In this document: positions 27,593-36,445 of the stretch, piece after piece
Layout of the letters: each line of letters opens with the position of its first letter
How positions within the stretch are numbered: the stretch's first letter is position 1
NCBI GenBank assembly: GCA_900538365.1
Contig: UPXT01000006.1
Location: 1 to 64,000, forward strand
Length of the DNA stretch: 64,000 nucleotides
Source: an uncultured Acidaminococcus sp.
GTDB taxonomy: Bacteria > Bacillota > Negativicutes > Acidaminococcales > Acidaminococcaceae
Reading direction: 5' to 3'
Translations under genes and position numbers: made by a program
The notes under the pieces: generated by a model
What the model was told of the DNA's origin: nothing
What the model saw: the letters and a program-made list of their open reading frames with translations, nothing else
The model's database searches: none

Positions 27593-28993
27593 TCAATATT
27601 TAGCAATGACCTTCCCCGGATTGAGGACATCCAAGGGATCCAAGGCCTTCTTGATGGACGTCATCATGAACATCTGTCCTGGGTCCGTCAGACGCTCGAG
27701 CTGGCCCACTTTCTTTGCTCCGATTCCATGTTCACCGGAAAGAAGGCCGCCTTGGGCATAGACATAGGCATAGGCCTTTTCATGGAAGGAAGAAAGACTT
27801 TCTTCCCAAACCTCATCGCTGAGCTCCCCTTTTAGGATATTGAAGTGGAGATTTCCATCTCCTGCATGAGCTAGGGTAAAGATGCGGAAAGGATACATTT
27901 TGGCAAGTTCCGACAGATCCATGATGGCATCTGAAATCTTATCCAAGGGGAAGACAAAATCGTCACTGGTACTGACACGGCTTAGGATTCTCGTCGCTTC
28001 AAGACAGTTTTTGCGAATCGTCCACACCCGATCATCAGCAAGGGAAACTTCAATGGCCCCATGCTGCCGGGACAGTTCATCAACTTTGATCAGCTTTTTA
28101 TCCATTTCCTCTTCGTCAAAGGTCTCCAAGGTTAGGATAACGTAGCAGCCATCCTCATAGTGGCTGAGATGAATCTTTGAGTAGTCACTGGAAGCCCTGA
28201 CGAATCCTTGATCCATGAATTCCACACTCGTCGGGTCAAGACCCGCCTTAAGAAGAAGGGGAACAATGCTCGTGGCTTTCCTCGGGTCCGTAAAGATAAG
28301 CAGCACATCGGACCGATACGGCGCAATGGGAAGGAGCTTCAGCGCCGCCTTGGTAATGATGCCAAGAGTCCCTTCACTGCCAATGACCAGCTGATCAAGA
28401 CAAAAACCGGTCGTATTCTTCTTCGTCCGGGCCCCCAGATTTGCAATCTCTCCAGTTGGCAGGACGACTTCAATGGAGTGGACCTGGCTGCGCGTCGTAC
28501 CATAGCGCACGGCTTTGTCGCCGCCGGCGTTTGTCGCAAGGTTGCCTCCAATCAGACAACTATCGGCACTGCATGGGTCCCCAGCATAAAAAAGGCCTTC
28601 TTTTTTGGCCGCCTCCTGCACGTCAAGGGTCCGTGCGCCTGCCTCGGCAACGATATACATGCCGTCCCTATTGACTTCGAGGATGCGGTTCATTCGTTCC
28701 ATCAAAAGGACAATGCCCCCACAAACAGCAATGGCCCCATCAGAGACGCTCGTCCCGCCAGATCGGGGCGTTACGGGAAAATGGTGCTTATTGGCAAGTT
28801 TCATGACGGCGGCCACTTCTTCCGTGCTTTGGGGCATCACGACAGCTTCAGGTGTATGGAAAAAGCGTGGATCCGTCTCTTGATCCGTTTGATAAGTTTC
28901 AAGGGCCTCCGGCGTCGTCAGGACATATTTTTCGCCTACAATGGCTTTTAATTCCTCGATGACCGCTTCTGTTATCTTTTCATACTGCTGCAT
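27593..28993 (-). CDS. FAD-linked 2-hydroxyacid dehydrogenase (GlcD / D-lactate dehydrogenase type)
   Basis: 466 aa. N-terminal PCMH FAD-binding domain (PRSGGTSVSDGAI, then GGNLATNAGGDKAVRYG) and a C-terminal FAD-oxidase domain ending in the conserved HAGDGNLH and GEHGIGAKK motifs. It oxidises a small 2-hydroxyacid such as D-lactate, glycolate or 2-hydroxyglutarate, passing electrons to an ETF or other carrier. No etfAB lies adjacent, so partner and substrate are open. It stands alone with its own terminator. Confidence 0.88.
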   Translation of the reverse strand: MQQYEKITEAVIEELKAIVGEKYVLTTPEALETYQTDQETDPRFFHTPEAVVMPQSTEEVAAVMKLANKHHFPVTPRSGGTSVSDGAIAVCGGIVLLMERMNRILEVNRDGMYIVAEAGARTLDVQEAAKKEGLFYAGDPCSADSCLIGGNLATNAGGDKAVRYGTTRSQVHSIEVVLPTGEIANLGARTKKNTTGFCLDQLVIGSEGTLGIITKAALKLLPIAPYRSDVLLIFTDPRKATSIVPLLLKAGLDPTSVEFMDQGFVRASSDYSKIHLSHYEDGCYVILTLETFDEEEMDKKLIKVDELSRQHGAIEVSLADDRVWTIRKNCLEATRILSRVSTSDDFVFPLDKISDAIMDLSELAKMYPFRIFTLAHAGDGNLHFNILKGELSDEVWEESLSSFHEKAYAYVYAQGGLLSGEHGIGAKKVGQLERLTDPGQMFMMTSIKKALDPLDVLNPGKVIAKY

Positions 28994-29017
28994 CCTGCTT
29001 TCCTACCTTTCTTCCAT

Positions 29018-29062
29018 AAAAAACATAGGTCCGCCCTTTTCTTAGGGAAAAAGCAGCGGACC
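29018..29062 (-). terminator. Terminator of alr
   Basis: GGTCCGC and its complement (29028-29034, 29056-29062) enclose CTTTTTCCCTAAGAAAAGG; on the minus strand it is followed by TATGTTTTTTATGG. Confidence 0.8.
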
Positions 29063-29097
29063 CCGTACGAAACGCTTGCAGGCTTGTGCCCACTTTC

Positions 29098-30243
29098 CTA
29101 AAAATGATTGTTTTCGTAATGTTTGATGGTATATGTGTACGTATATTTCCTAGGAACACGCGTCGATAAAAGGCACATGAGCTCATAAGGAATGGTCCCC
29201 ACCCACTTGGCCATCTGGTCAAGGGAAACGCCGCCCGGCCCAAAGATGACCGCTTCATCCCCTTTATGGACACCCGGCACATTTGTCACGTCAACCATGA
29301 ACTGGTCCATGCAGACGCGTCCAACAACAGGGGCCTTATAACCGCGAATCGTGATATAGCCGCGGTTTGACAGGGCGCGGGAATAACCATCGGCATAGCC
29401 CAGAGGAATCGTAGCCACCTTCATAGGCGCTTTCGTCTCGTAAGTGCAGCCATAACCGATCTTCTCGCCGGCTGGGACATCCTTCACAAAGACAACTTCT
29501 GCCTTGAGACTGAGGGCTGGTTTTAGGTCAAGACAGCGCTCCACATCGTCCGATGGCCACAGCCCATAAAGGGTAATGCCCTGACGGACCATGTCACATT
29601 CCGTATGCTTCATTTCTGTGATGCCAGCGCTGTTATCGATGTGAACCAAAGGAATCTGGATGCCCCGGTCCTTGATGGCTCGGTCAGCTTCCATGAATTT
29701 CCGATACTGGTTTTCAGCAAAACTTTTATCCATTTCATCGGCGCTGGCAAAATGGGAAAACATGCCTTCAAGCTCCACATGGGGCAGCTTGCTGATGGCT
29801 TCTGCGAGATTGGCCGCCTCTTCAGGACGGCAGCCGATCCGGTTCATCCCCGTATCGACGGCCAGATGGACTTTGGCTACCTTGTTTTCCTGCAGGGCTG
29901 CTGCCGAAAGCTCCTGGGCCACAGCAAGATCATAGACCGTTTGGGTGATGTTATAATCCACAAGGGCCTTTTCATGTTCTTCCGTCATGGTTCCCAAAAT
30001 GAGAATTGGTGCCATGATGCCAGCTTCCCGAAGCTCCAGGGCTTCCTGTGTCATGGACACCGCCAGATAATTGACGCCTGCCGCCAGGGCTGCCGTTGCA
30101 ACAGGCACGGCTCCGTGACCATAGGCATCAGCTTTGACAACCGCGCAGATTTTTGTCCCCGGTTTGAGGGCTTTGCGCGTGACCTGTACGTTATGGGCAA
30201 TAGCCGACAGATCGACTTCGGCCCAAACATTTCTCGCTCTCAT
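29098..30243 (-). CDS. alr: Alanine racemase
   Basis: 381 aa, fold-type III PLP enzyme. The PLP lysine is Lys37 in VVKADAYGHGA; the C-terminal domain carries the catalytic tyrosine region (GYGCTYETKAPM) and CMDQFMVDVT. It makes D-alanine for peptidoglycan in the cytosol. A perfect hairpin (30287-30308) lies in its upstream region. Confidence 0.95.
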   Translation of the reverse strand: MRARNVWAEVDLSAIAHNVQVTRKALKPGTKICAVVKADAYGHGAVPVATAALAAGVNYLAVSMTQEALELREAGIMAPILILGTMTEEHEKALVDYNITQTVYDLAVAQELSAAALQENKVAKVHLAVDTGMNRIGCRPEEAANLAEAISKLPHVELEGMFSHFASADEMDKSFAENQYRKFMEADRAIKDRGIQIPLVHIDNSAGITEMKHTECDMVRQGITLYGLWPSDDVERCLDLKPALSLKAEVVFVKDVPAGEKIGYGCTYETKAPMKVATIPLGYADGYSRALSNRGYITIRGYKAPVVGRVCMDQFMVDVTNVPGVHKGDEAVIFGPGGVSLDQMAKWVGTIPYELMCLLSTRVPRKYTYTYTIKHYENNHF

Positions 30244-30286
30244 AAAACGCCACCGTTTCCTTAAAATTTACGGGAGTTGCTCCCTG

Positions 30287-30308
30287 GCCCTTTTAGAAAA
30301 GGGCCATA
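30287..30308. promoter_or_regulatory. Perfect hairpin upstream of alr
   Basis: TGGCCCTTTT-AG-AAAAGGGCCA, a 10-bp stem about 45 bp before the alr start on the minus strand. It may be a leader hairpin or operator; it lacks a T-run. Confidence 0.4.
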
Positions 30309-30497
30309 CGACTTTATCATACTCTTTCCCATTTTATTTGGCAACGAAAATTCCAAGGGGGAGCCTTGCTTTTCTCAGGTCCATTCAAGATGACTTTGTA
30401 ACAGATTGTACAAGATATCCTTTTCCTACGTAATTTCTTCCCTTTCTCCTTGACGGACATTCCCATGCATGCTAAAATTTTTCCAAATTCATAGCAA

Positions 30498-30757
30498 AAC
30501 GCGATGAAAGGAAGAGTACTTTTTATTGTCTGGCACCAGAGAACTCCCGCTCCGGTGAAAGGGAGTGCAGATAAGGAAAGGAAGATGGTCCTGGAGCTGA
30601 TTGGCTGAAATCACAGTAGGCCGTACGGGTGTGCCCGTTACTGCACTGGGGAATCCGGCTTTGGCCGCGTTCCTAAGAGACCTTGCCCAACGGCAAGGTA
30701 AAGCTGGGTGGTACCACGATGCTTTCGTCCCTGCAGGGAGGAAGGCTTTTTTTTATT
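30498..30757 (+). promoter_or_regulatory. T-box riboswitch controlling metA
   Basis: The stem I start GATGAAAGGAAGAGTA, a stem III hairpin (ACCTTGCC/GGCAAGGT), the T-box bulge GGGTGGTACCACG (30705-30718) and a terminator with T8 (to 30757) appear in the right order. The TGGT bulge would pair with a tRNA ending ACCA, as methionine tRNAs do. An ATG lies in the likely specifier region (GAAGATGGTCC). Uncharged tRNA-Met would favour antitermination. Confidence 0.9.
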
Positions 30758-30778
30758 GTAGGAAAGGAGTTTTTTGCC

Positions 30779-31702
30779 ATGCCCATTAAAATTGACGGCG
30801 GCCTGTCCGCTGTAAACCGTCTTCGCGAAGAAGGAATCGTCACCATTGGAAAAGACCGCGCCATGACGCAGGATATCCGTCCCCTAAAAATCCTTATCCT
30901 TAACCTCATGCCCCTAAAAAAACCGACGGAACTGCAGCTCCTGCGCCTACTGGGCAACTCCCCCATCCAAATCGAAATTGATTTCTGCCGTCCTGTATCC
31001 CGCGTCAGCACGCACACGGATAATTCCTATTTGGACCGGGTCTATCTTGAATGGAATGACATCAAGGACCGTTATTACGATGGGTTCATCATTACAGGTG
31101 CGCCTGTCGAAAAGATTGACTTTGAAGATGTCGAGTACTGGCCTGAACTTGTCCAGTACTTTGAATGGGCCCGGAGCCACGTCTTTTCCGTTCTCCACTA
31201 TTGTTGGGGCGCCCAAGCTGGGTTATACTATTACTACAACATACCAAAAATCATGCTCCCCAAAAAGCTTTACGGCATCTATCCCTATGGACTTACGACG
31301 AACTTCCATCCGCTCCTGCGAGGCTTTGATGACCGCTACTTCATTCCCCAATCGCGCTATACCCGTGTCGATGACAATAAGATCGATGCTGACCGGCGCC
31401 TTGAAGTGTTGAGCCGCAGTGCCGAAAATGGCATCAACATCTGCAGCACGAGCGATATGCGCCACATCTTTGTCATGGGCCATTTCGAATATGACCGTAA
31501 TTCTCTGCAGGATGAATTCATCCGTGACAAAAACAAGGGCCTTAACCCGGAGCAGCCGAAATTCTACTATCCCGACAATGACAGCAGTGAGCAGCCCTGC
31601 TTCAAGTGGTGCAGCTACGCCCACTTGTTTTACACCAATTGGGTCAATATGGTCTATCAGGAAACACCCTATGACCTGCTGCAGCTGACCCGGAAAGAAT
31701 AG
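30779..31702 (+). CDS. metA: Homoserine O-acyltransferase (MetA), predicted acetyl-CoA type
   Basis: 307 aa from the ATG at 30779, with AAAGGAG 9 nt upstream; the frame extends back into the T-box terminator, which cannot be coding. The catalytic cysteine is Cys142 (VLHYCWGAQAG), and the His/Glu pair is in MGHFEYDR. Residue 111 is Glu (TGAPVEKI). In this family Glu111 favours acetyl-CoA, whereas Gly111 (E. coli) favours succinyl-CoA, so O-acetylhomoserine is the predicted product. First step of methionine synthesis; regulated by the upstream T-box. Confidence 0.93.
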   Translation: MPIKIDGGLSAVNRLREEGIVTIGKDRAMTQDIRPLKILILNLMPLKKPTELQLLRLLGNSPIQIEIDFCRPVSRVSTHTDNSYLDRVYLEWNDIKDRYYDGFIITGAPVEKIDFEDVEYWPELVQYFEWARSHVFSVLHYCWGAQAGLYYYYNIPKIMLPKKLYGIYPYGLTTNFHPLLRGFDDRYFIPQSRYTRVDDNKIDADRRLEVLSRSAENGINICSTSDMRHIFVMGHFEYDRNSLQDEFIRDKNKGLNPEQPKFYYPDNDSSEQPCFKWCSYAHLFYTNWVNMVYQETPYDLLQLTRKE

Positions 31703-31712
31703 GAATCCCACC

Positions 31713-32174
31713 ATGGAGCTTGCAACGGATGAAGAAAAGATGTATATGGAAGAAGCCCTGAAGGAAGCGGCCCTTGCCGCTCTTGAAGGGGAAATTCCCG
31801 TAGGAGCGATCCTCGTCCAGGATGGACGCGTCATTGCACGAAACCATAACCGGCGGGAAAGCGCACATGATGCCACGGCCCATGCGGAAATCCTCGTCAT
31901 CCGGGAAGCCTGTAAAAAGCTCCAGCGCTGGCGCTTGGCGGACACTACCCTTTATGTGACCTTGGAGCCCTGCCCCATGTGTGCCGGGGCCATCTATAAT
32001 GCCCGCATCGGACGCGTTGTCTTTGGGGCGAGCGACAGTGCAGCCGGGGCCTGCGGAAGCCTCTTCCAGATTCCCCTCCACCCGGGCCTCCATGCAGATA
32101 CCATCATCAAGGCCGGTATCGAACAAGAACGCTGTAAAAAAATTTTGCAAGAATTTTTTACACGGCGCCGTTAA
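31713..32174 (+). CDS. tadA: tRNA-specific adenosine deaminase TadA
   Basis: 153 aa. The zinc and catalytic residues are His57 and Glu59 (HAE) and Cys87/Cys90 (PCPMC). It converts A34 to inosine in tRNA-Arg(ACG). It starts 10 bp after metA, so it is co-transcribed under the T-box. In Bacillus tadA is also beside the SRP RNA-dnaX block. Confidence 0.95.
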   Translation: MELATDEEKMYMEEALKEAALAALEGEIPVGAILVQDGRVIARNHNRRESAHDATAHAEILVIREACKKLQRWRLADTTLYVTLEPCPMCAGAIYNARIGRVVFGASDSAAGACGSLFQIPLHPGLHADTIIKAGIEQERCKKILQEFFTRRR

Positions 32175-32185
32175 TATGATATAAT
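32157..32185 (+). promoter_or_regulatory. Promoter of tRNA-Ser(CGA), inside the tadA 3' end
   Basis: TTTACA (32157-32162), 17-bp spacer, TATAAT (32180-32185). The -35 box is within the last codons of tadA. Confidence 0.75.
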
Positions 32186-32197
32186 GGTTCAGTCTGC

Positions 32198-32285
32198 GGA
32201 TGGGTGTCCGAGTGGTCGAAGGTGCTTGACTCGAAATCAAGTATACCGCAAGGTATCGTGGGTTCGAATCCCACCCCATCCGCCA
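32198..32285 (+). tRNA. tRNA-Ser (CGA anticodon)
   Basis: 88 nt with encoded CCA. Acceptor GGATGGG pairs with CCCATCC; anticodon loop ACTCGAAAT; long variable arm; T-loop GGTTCGAATCC. Confidence 0.97.
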
Positions 32286-32302
32286 TTATTATAAATCACA
32301 TC

Positions 32303-32340
32303 AACCCCCACCATGGGTCACGCCATGGTGGGGGTTTCTT
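32303..32340. terminator. Terminator after tRNA-Ser(CGA)
   Basis: AACCCCCACCATGG and its exact complement around GTCACG, followed by TCTT. It separates the tRNA from the convergent LysR gene. Confidence 0.85.
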
Positions 32341-32405
32341 ATTGGGTAAAAAAGTCCAGAAGCCTGCCTCCTGCTGATTCAAAATACCGTCCATGCCAGT
32401 TGTCC

Positions 32406-33290
32406 CTATTCCTCCTGGTTTTTGTCGCGCTCTTTAAAAACAGTAAATAAGGCTTTTGCACTGGCTGAAATATAGGCATCCTTACGAAGTACAAGTTCAA
32501 GCGTGGAAACAAGGCCCTTTTCCGCAATCACCCGACGCGTCAGATGGGGATAGCCGCGAAGGGCCTCCAAGGGTGTCACGCTGATTCCCAGTCCATAATC
32601 AGCCATCATAAGGCAAGTACGAAGGTCGTCTGCAACACCAACAATTTGCGGCTGCCTTCCAGCGTGAGAAAAAAGATCACGGATCCTTGCTTCCCAGCGT
32701 TTATAAAGGATCAGAGGACACGCTGCAAGGTCTTTCACGGCGAGCTTCCTATGCGAAGGAATCTCACTGAAAAACGCTCGTTTGCCGGAAGCCATCATCG
32801 GATCCTGGCGAAGGGGAAGACGCTCAACATGCTTGAAGGTTTCCGGAGTCCGAACAAAAGCAGCTTCCAGCTCATTTCGAGCCAGTTTTTCTTCCAGTTC
32901 AAGCGTGTTGCCTTCTACGATTCGCAGACGGACAAGGGGATATTGCCTGTGAAAAGCATCAAGCCCTTCATAGACTTCCTTCACGTGGGCGGAAGAGATA
33001 CAACCAAGATGCACGGTCCCAGTTCCACCTCGGCCCATATCGCGGATTTCTTCCAAGGCTTGCCGTTCAATATCCGTCATTTCCAGTGCATACTGGTAGA
33101 ACCGGCGTCCGGCCGGTGTCAGCGTGATCTGGCGCGCACCGCGTATAAACAGCTCCGTTCCTACCTCTTCTTCCAGCAGCTTGATTTGGGTAGACAGGGG
33201 TGGCTGAGAAAGATTCAGTTTCCTGGCTGCTGCTGAAATCGTACCTTCTTCAACGACAGCGATGTAATAGCGCAGTTGATATATATTCAT
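32406..33290 (-). CDS. LysR-family transcriptional regulator
   Basis: 294 aa from the ATG ending at 33290, with GAGG upstream and the classic start MNIYQLRYYIAVVEEGTISA; eight upstream codons are dropped. N-terminal winged HTH (ARKLNLSQPPLSTQIKLLEEE), C-terminal substrate-binding domain. It is divergent from the second chrA pair with a 148-bp shared region containing imperfect dyad CATATAG-TTAATT-CTATGAT (33323-33342). Control of that transporter is the natural inference. Confidence 0.92.
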   Translation of the reverse strand: MNIYQLRYYIAVVEEGTISAAARKLNLSQPPLSTQIKLLEEEVGTELFIRGARQITLTPAGRRFYQYALEMTDIERQALEEIRDMGRGGTGTVHLGCISSAHVKEVYEGLDAFHRQYPLVRLRIVEGNTLELEEKLARNELEAAFVRTPETFKHVERLPLRQDPMMASGKRAFFSEIPSHRKLAVKDLAACPLILYKRWEARIRDLFSHAGRQPQIVGVADDLRTCLMMADYGLGISVTPLEALRGYPHLTRRVIAEKGLVSTLELVLRKDAYISASAKALFTVFKERDKNQEE

Positions 33291-33438
33291 ATCATATACC
33301 TCATTATGAAACAAATATTATTCATATAGTTAATTCTATGATACGCTATGCTGCAGAAAAAGAAAAGCGCCAAAATCCCGTAAACGGTACCTAGATACCC
33401 CTAAGGGGACGAAAGCAGCCTAAAGGAGGAAGCGTAAA

Positions 33439-34062
33439 ATGGATGGAATCAAAAAGTGTTGGAAGCTTTTCTGGGTATTTGCCCAAATCGGGATCACCAC
33501 ATTCGGCGGCGGTTATGCCATGCTGTCGATTCTGCAGCGGGAAGTGGTGGAAAAGCGCCACTGGGCAACGGAAGAGGAACTCATGGATGACTATGCCATT
33601 GGGCAGTGTACGCCCGGCGTCATTGCCATCAATACGGCTACCTTTATTGGCTACAAGCTGTACGGGATCATAGGCGGCATCATTGCCACACTGGGAGTTA
33701 TCTTTCCTTCCCTTTTGATTATTACGTCCATTGCCGCCTTTCTTTTGAATTTTACTGACCTAGCCATGGTAAAACATGCCTTTGACGGGATCCGCGCCTG
33801 CGTCACCGTCCTGATTTTTGATGCGGTCATCAAATTGGGGAAAAAAGCCCTCATTGACAAGACCCGCTGGCTGTTATTTTTCATTGTCCTTGTCTTATCT
33901 CTTTTGACAAGCATCCCAACTGTCATGCTGATTGTTCTTTCCGGCATAGCAGGCTGCCTCTTTTCCTCAAAGTCTGCCTCTATTAAGACAAGAAGCAAGG
34001 AACAAGATCCACAAGACCACGCTGAAAACTACGCAAAGGAGGACGAATCATGGAAACACTGA
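33439..34062 (+). CDS. ChrA-family chromate transporter, first half-size subunit (second pair)
   Basis: 207 aa, CHR domain with TTFGGGYAMLSILQ and QCTPGVIAINTATFIG, about six helices and a charged C-terminal tail of 25 residues that the first-pair homologue lacks. AAGGAGG upstream. It overlaps the next gene by 13 bp. Confidence 0.87.
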   Translation: MDGIKKCWKLFWVFAQIGITTFGGGYAMLSILQREVVEKRHWATEEELMDDYAIGQCTPGVIAINTATFIGYKLYGIIGGIIATLGVIFPSLLIITSIAAFLLNFTDLAMVKHAFDGIRACVTVLIFDAVIKLGKKALIDKTRWLLFFIVLVLSLLTSIPTVMLIVLSGIAGCLFSSKSASIKTRSKEQDPQDHAENYAKEDESWKH

Positions 34063-34625
34063 TTCTTTACGGCCAGCTATTTTGGCAATTTTTCAAAACC
34101 GGCTTATTTGCCGTTGGCGGCGGGCTTGCGACACTGCCTTTTCTTCAGGAGATGAGCCGTCTGACCCATTGGTTTACTACGACCGACATTGCCGATATGG
34201 TTGCCGTCTCTGAGTCGACGCCGGGGCCCCTGGGCGTCAACATGGCGACCTATGTCGGCTTCAAAACGGCGGGATTTGCAGGCGGTGCCATCGCCACCTT
34301 AGGACTCATTGCCCCGTCCATCATCATCATCCTCATCATTGCACGGATGCTCCGTAGATTTCAATCCTCAATCATCGTCAGGAAGATCTTTTCCGGCCTC
34401 CGCCCTGCGTCAGCGGCCCTCATCATGGCTGCAGGCCTGAGTGTCGCACAGATTGCCCTCTTCCAGGTAAATACCTGGAAAGTTACGGGAAATCTGGCCG
34501 ACCTCTTTAAAGTTAAAATGATAATACTGACAGCCTTCATCTGGTTTTGCTATCGCAAGTGGCAGCTCCATCCCATCATCTACATTGCCTTTTCTGCTGC
34601 CGTCGGCATCCTTTTGGAACACTAA
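34050..34625 (+). CDS. ChrA-family chromate transporter, second half-size subunit (second pair)
   Basis: 191 aa, CHR domain with GGGLATLPFLQE and ESTPGPLGVNMATYVG. Same length as the 17355-17930 homologue. Translationally coupled to its partner and followed by a strong terminator. Confidence 0.87.
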   Translation: METLILYGQLFWQFFKTGLFAVGGGLATLPFLQEMSRLTHWFTTTDIADMVAVSESTPGPLGVNMATYVGFKTAGFAGGAIATLGLIAPSIIIILIIARMLRRFQSSIIVRKIFSGLRPASAALIMAAGLSVAQIALFQVNTWKVTGNLADLFKVKMIILTAFIWFCYRKWQLHPIIYIAFSAAVGILLEH

Positions 34626-34662
34626 AAAATGGCCTCGAACCTAGCGGATTCGAGGCCATTTT
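34626..34662 (+). terminator. Terminator of the second chrA pair
   Basis: AAAATGGCCTCGAA and its complement around a short loop, then TTTT; starts right after the chrA stop. Confidence 0.88.
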
Positions 34663-34780
34663 GCACTTTTAGAAAGATCATCTATTCGGAGCTAAATAAA
34701 GCCCTGCAACTAGCTTCCAGCTAGAAACGCGTCTTAAGGAAATGCCGAACTTTAAGAAGCTCCTCGTTTCAAAGGCTGCC

Positions 34781-35536
34781 TTACGTCCGATCAAGGATCC
34801 TGCCATCGGTCGAAATCGTTACGACAGACCAAGGAATCATCTTGCCGCTATCCTTAAGGGCTTTGACGGCAGCATGTTCCAGACCGCCGCAGCACGGGAC
34901 TTCCATGCGGACCACGGTCACACTCTTGATATCGTTTGAAGCAAAAATCGCGCCTAATTTTTCCGAATAGTCGACGGCATCGAGCTTCGGGCAGCCTACG
35001 AGAGTGATATGTCCTTTGATGAAATCTTCGTGGAAATTTGCATACGCATAAGCTGAACAGTCAGCCGCAATGAGGAGCTTTGCCCCATCAAAAAACGGTG
35101 CCTGGATAGGAACGAGTTTGATTTGAACAGGCCACTGGCGCAGCTGACTTACAGGAGCTTCTGCCGGTGCAGCAGGCGCAGCTGCTTTTTTCGCCTGATC
35201 CATTATCTTCATACGGGATCCTGGGCAGCCGCCTTGAGGCGCCATCATGCGTACGCGGGAGCCAGGGCAGCCCCCCTGGGGCGGAATCGTTTTTCCTTCA
35301 GCCCGCATCTTTGCTTCAACAGCTTCCCTGTCATACGGCAGGGCTTCCCGTTCTTCAAAAGTAATGGCATCGGTCGGGCAGTGCGGCAGGCAGTCACCAA
35401 GGCCATCGCAATAATCGTCGCGCAGCAGTTTTGCCTTGCCATTGACCATGCCAATGGCCCCTTCATGGCATGCCTTTGCGCAAAGGCCGCAGCCATTGCA
35501 TTTATTCTCGTCAATCTTGATAATTCTCCGTTTCAT
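34781..35536 (-). CDS. 4Fe-4S ferredoxin-type protein of unknown partner
   Basis: 251 aa. Two ferredoxin motifs at the N-terminus: CNGCGLCAKAC, and a shorter CDGLGDCLPHCP pattern. A middle segment repeats PQGGCPGSR twice, about 13 residues apart, adding two more cysteines. An Ala/Pro linker follows, then a C-terminal domain with conserved cysteines (LIAADCSAYA, VGCPKLD, VPCCGGLEH). It is divergent from a Crp/Fnr regulator gene, a common pairing in anaerobes with redox or nitrosative sensing. Biochemical role unknown. Confidence 0.8.
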   Translation of the reverse strand: MKRRIIKIDENKCNGCGLCAKACHEGAIGMVNGKAKLLRDDYCDGLGDCLPHCPTDAITFEEREALPYDREAVEAKMRAEGKTIPPQGGCPGSRVRMMAPQGGCPGSRMKIMDQAKKAAAPAAPAEAPVSQLRQWPVQIKLVPIQAPFFDGAKLLIAADCSAYAYANFHEDFIKGHITLVGCPKLDAVDYSEKLGAIFASNDIKSVTVVRMEVPCCGGLEHAAVKALKDSGKMIPWSVVTISTDGRILDRT

Positions 35537-35623
35537 TTGTGTTGCCTCCCCTGTATGTAAAAGATTTATGGTTTTACTTGCTTTTTCGATGGTGTCATTA
35601 TACGATAGGGTTACAATTAATTA

Positions 35624-35639
35624 TGTTGTTTCAACAACA
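35624..35639. promoter_or_regulatory. Candidate Crp/Fnr operator overlapping the regulator leader
   Basis: TGTTGTT-TC-AACAACA, a 7-2-7 perfect dyad containing TTGTTTCAACAA, which resembles Fnr/HcpR-type sites (TTGAC-N4-GTCAA). It lies 14 bp before the crp-like ATG and about 90 bp from the ferredoxin gene, suiting autoregulation. Confidence 0.5.
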
Positions 35640-35653
35640 AAAGGGGAGAAACC

Positions 35654-36319
35654 ATGGATTTTGCATTTTTAGCGAAAACACCCTTTTTCCGTACCTTACG
35701 TACGGAGGAAATCAAATCTACCCTCACCTGTTTGGGCGCCGTGACCCGCCAATTTGAAAAAGGCAGCTACATTCACCGTGCCGGTGACAAGGTCCACACG
35801 GTCAGCCTTATTCTCAAAGGCCGCGTCAACATCGTGTACGATGACATCTGGGGAAACCGGACCATCTTAGGACAGGCCCACAGCGGAGAAATCTTTGCCG
35901 AAGCCTACGCCTGCATGGATGATGAGCCGCTCCTTATCAGCGTGGAGGTAGCAGAAGATACGGAAATCCTCATGATGGATATGCACAAGGTTCTGACCAT
36001 CTGTCCCTCAAACTGCAGTCATCATCATAAACTCGTAGAAAACCTCCTGACCATCTTGGCCCGCAAGAATCTGGGCCTATCACGGCGTATGGTCTATACG
36101 GCATCAAAGTCAATTCGCGGCCGGGTCCTGTCCTATCTGTCCTTTCTCGCTGACAAGCAGGGAAAAAGAAAAATTTCCATTCCCTTCGACCGTCAGGAAA
36201 TGGCAGATTACCTCGGTGTCGATCGGTCTGCGCTCTCAGCGGAACTGAGCCGGATGCAGAAAGACGGTCTCATTTCCTATAAAAAAAATATCTTTGTTCT
36301 TTTTACAGACGAGCTGTAA
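35654..36319 (+). CDS. Crp/Fnr-family transcriptional regulator
   Basis: 221 aa: cyclic-nucleotide-binding-type beta-roll (about residues 15-130) and a C-terminal winged HTH (DRQEMADYLGVDRSALSAEL). It lacks the N-terminal cysteine cluster of Fnr, though CPSNC lies mid-protein, so the signal is unclear. Start has AGGGGAG upstream. Divergent from the ferredoxin-type gene, its probable target. Confidence 0.9.
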   Translation: MDFAFLAKTPFFRTLRTEEIKSTLTCLGAVTRQFEKGSYIHRAGDKVHTVSLILKGRVNIVYDDIWGNRTILGQAHSGEIFAEAYACMDDEPLLISVEVAEDTEILMMDMHKVLTICPSNCSHHHKLVENLLTILARKNLGLSRRMVYTASKSIRGRVLSYLSFLADKQGKRKISIPFDRQEMADYLGVDRSALSAELSRMQKDGLISYKKNIFVLFTDEL

Positions 36320-36325
36320 AAAACA

Positions 36326-36373
36326 AAAAAGATGGCCTTTTCATAAAAAAATCATGGGCGGCCATCTTTTTTA
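36326..36373. terminator. Bidirectional terminator between crp-like and phosphoesterase genes
   Basis: AAAAAAGATGGCC and its exact complement with T-runs on both strands; serves two convergent genes. Confidence 0.85.
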
Positions 36374-36445
36374 CCAGCATCTTTCCAAAGTCCTTGGGCG
36401 TTTCAGGAAAGCACTCCTGTATCAGCATCGCAATATGTGATTCTT

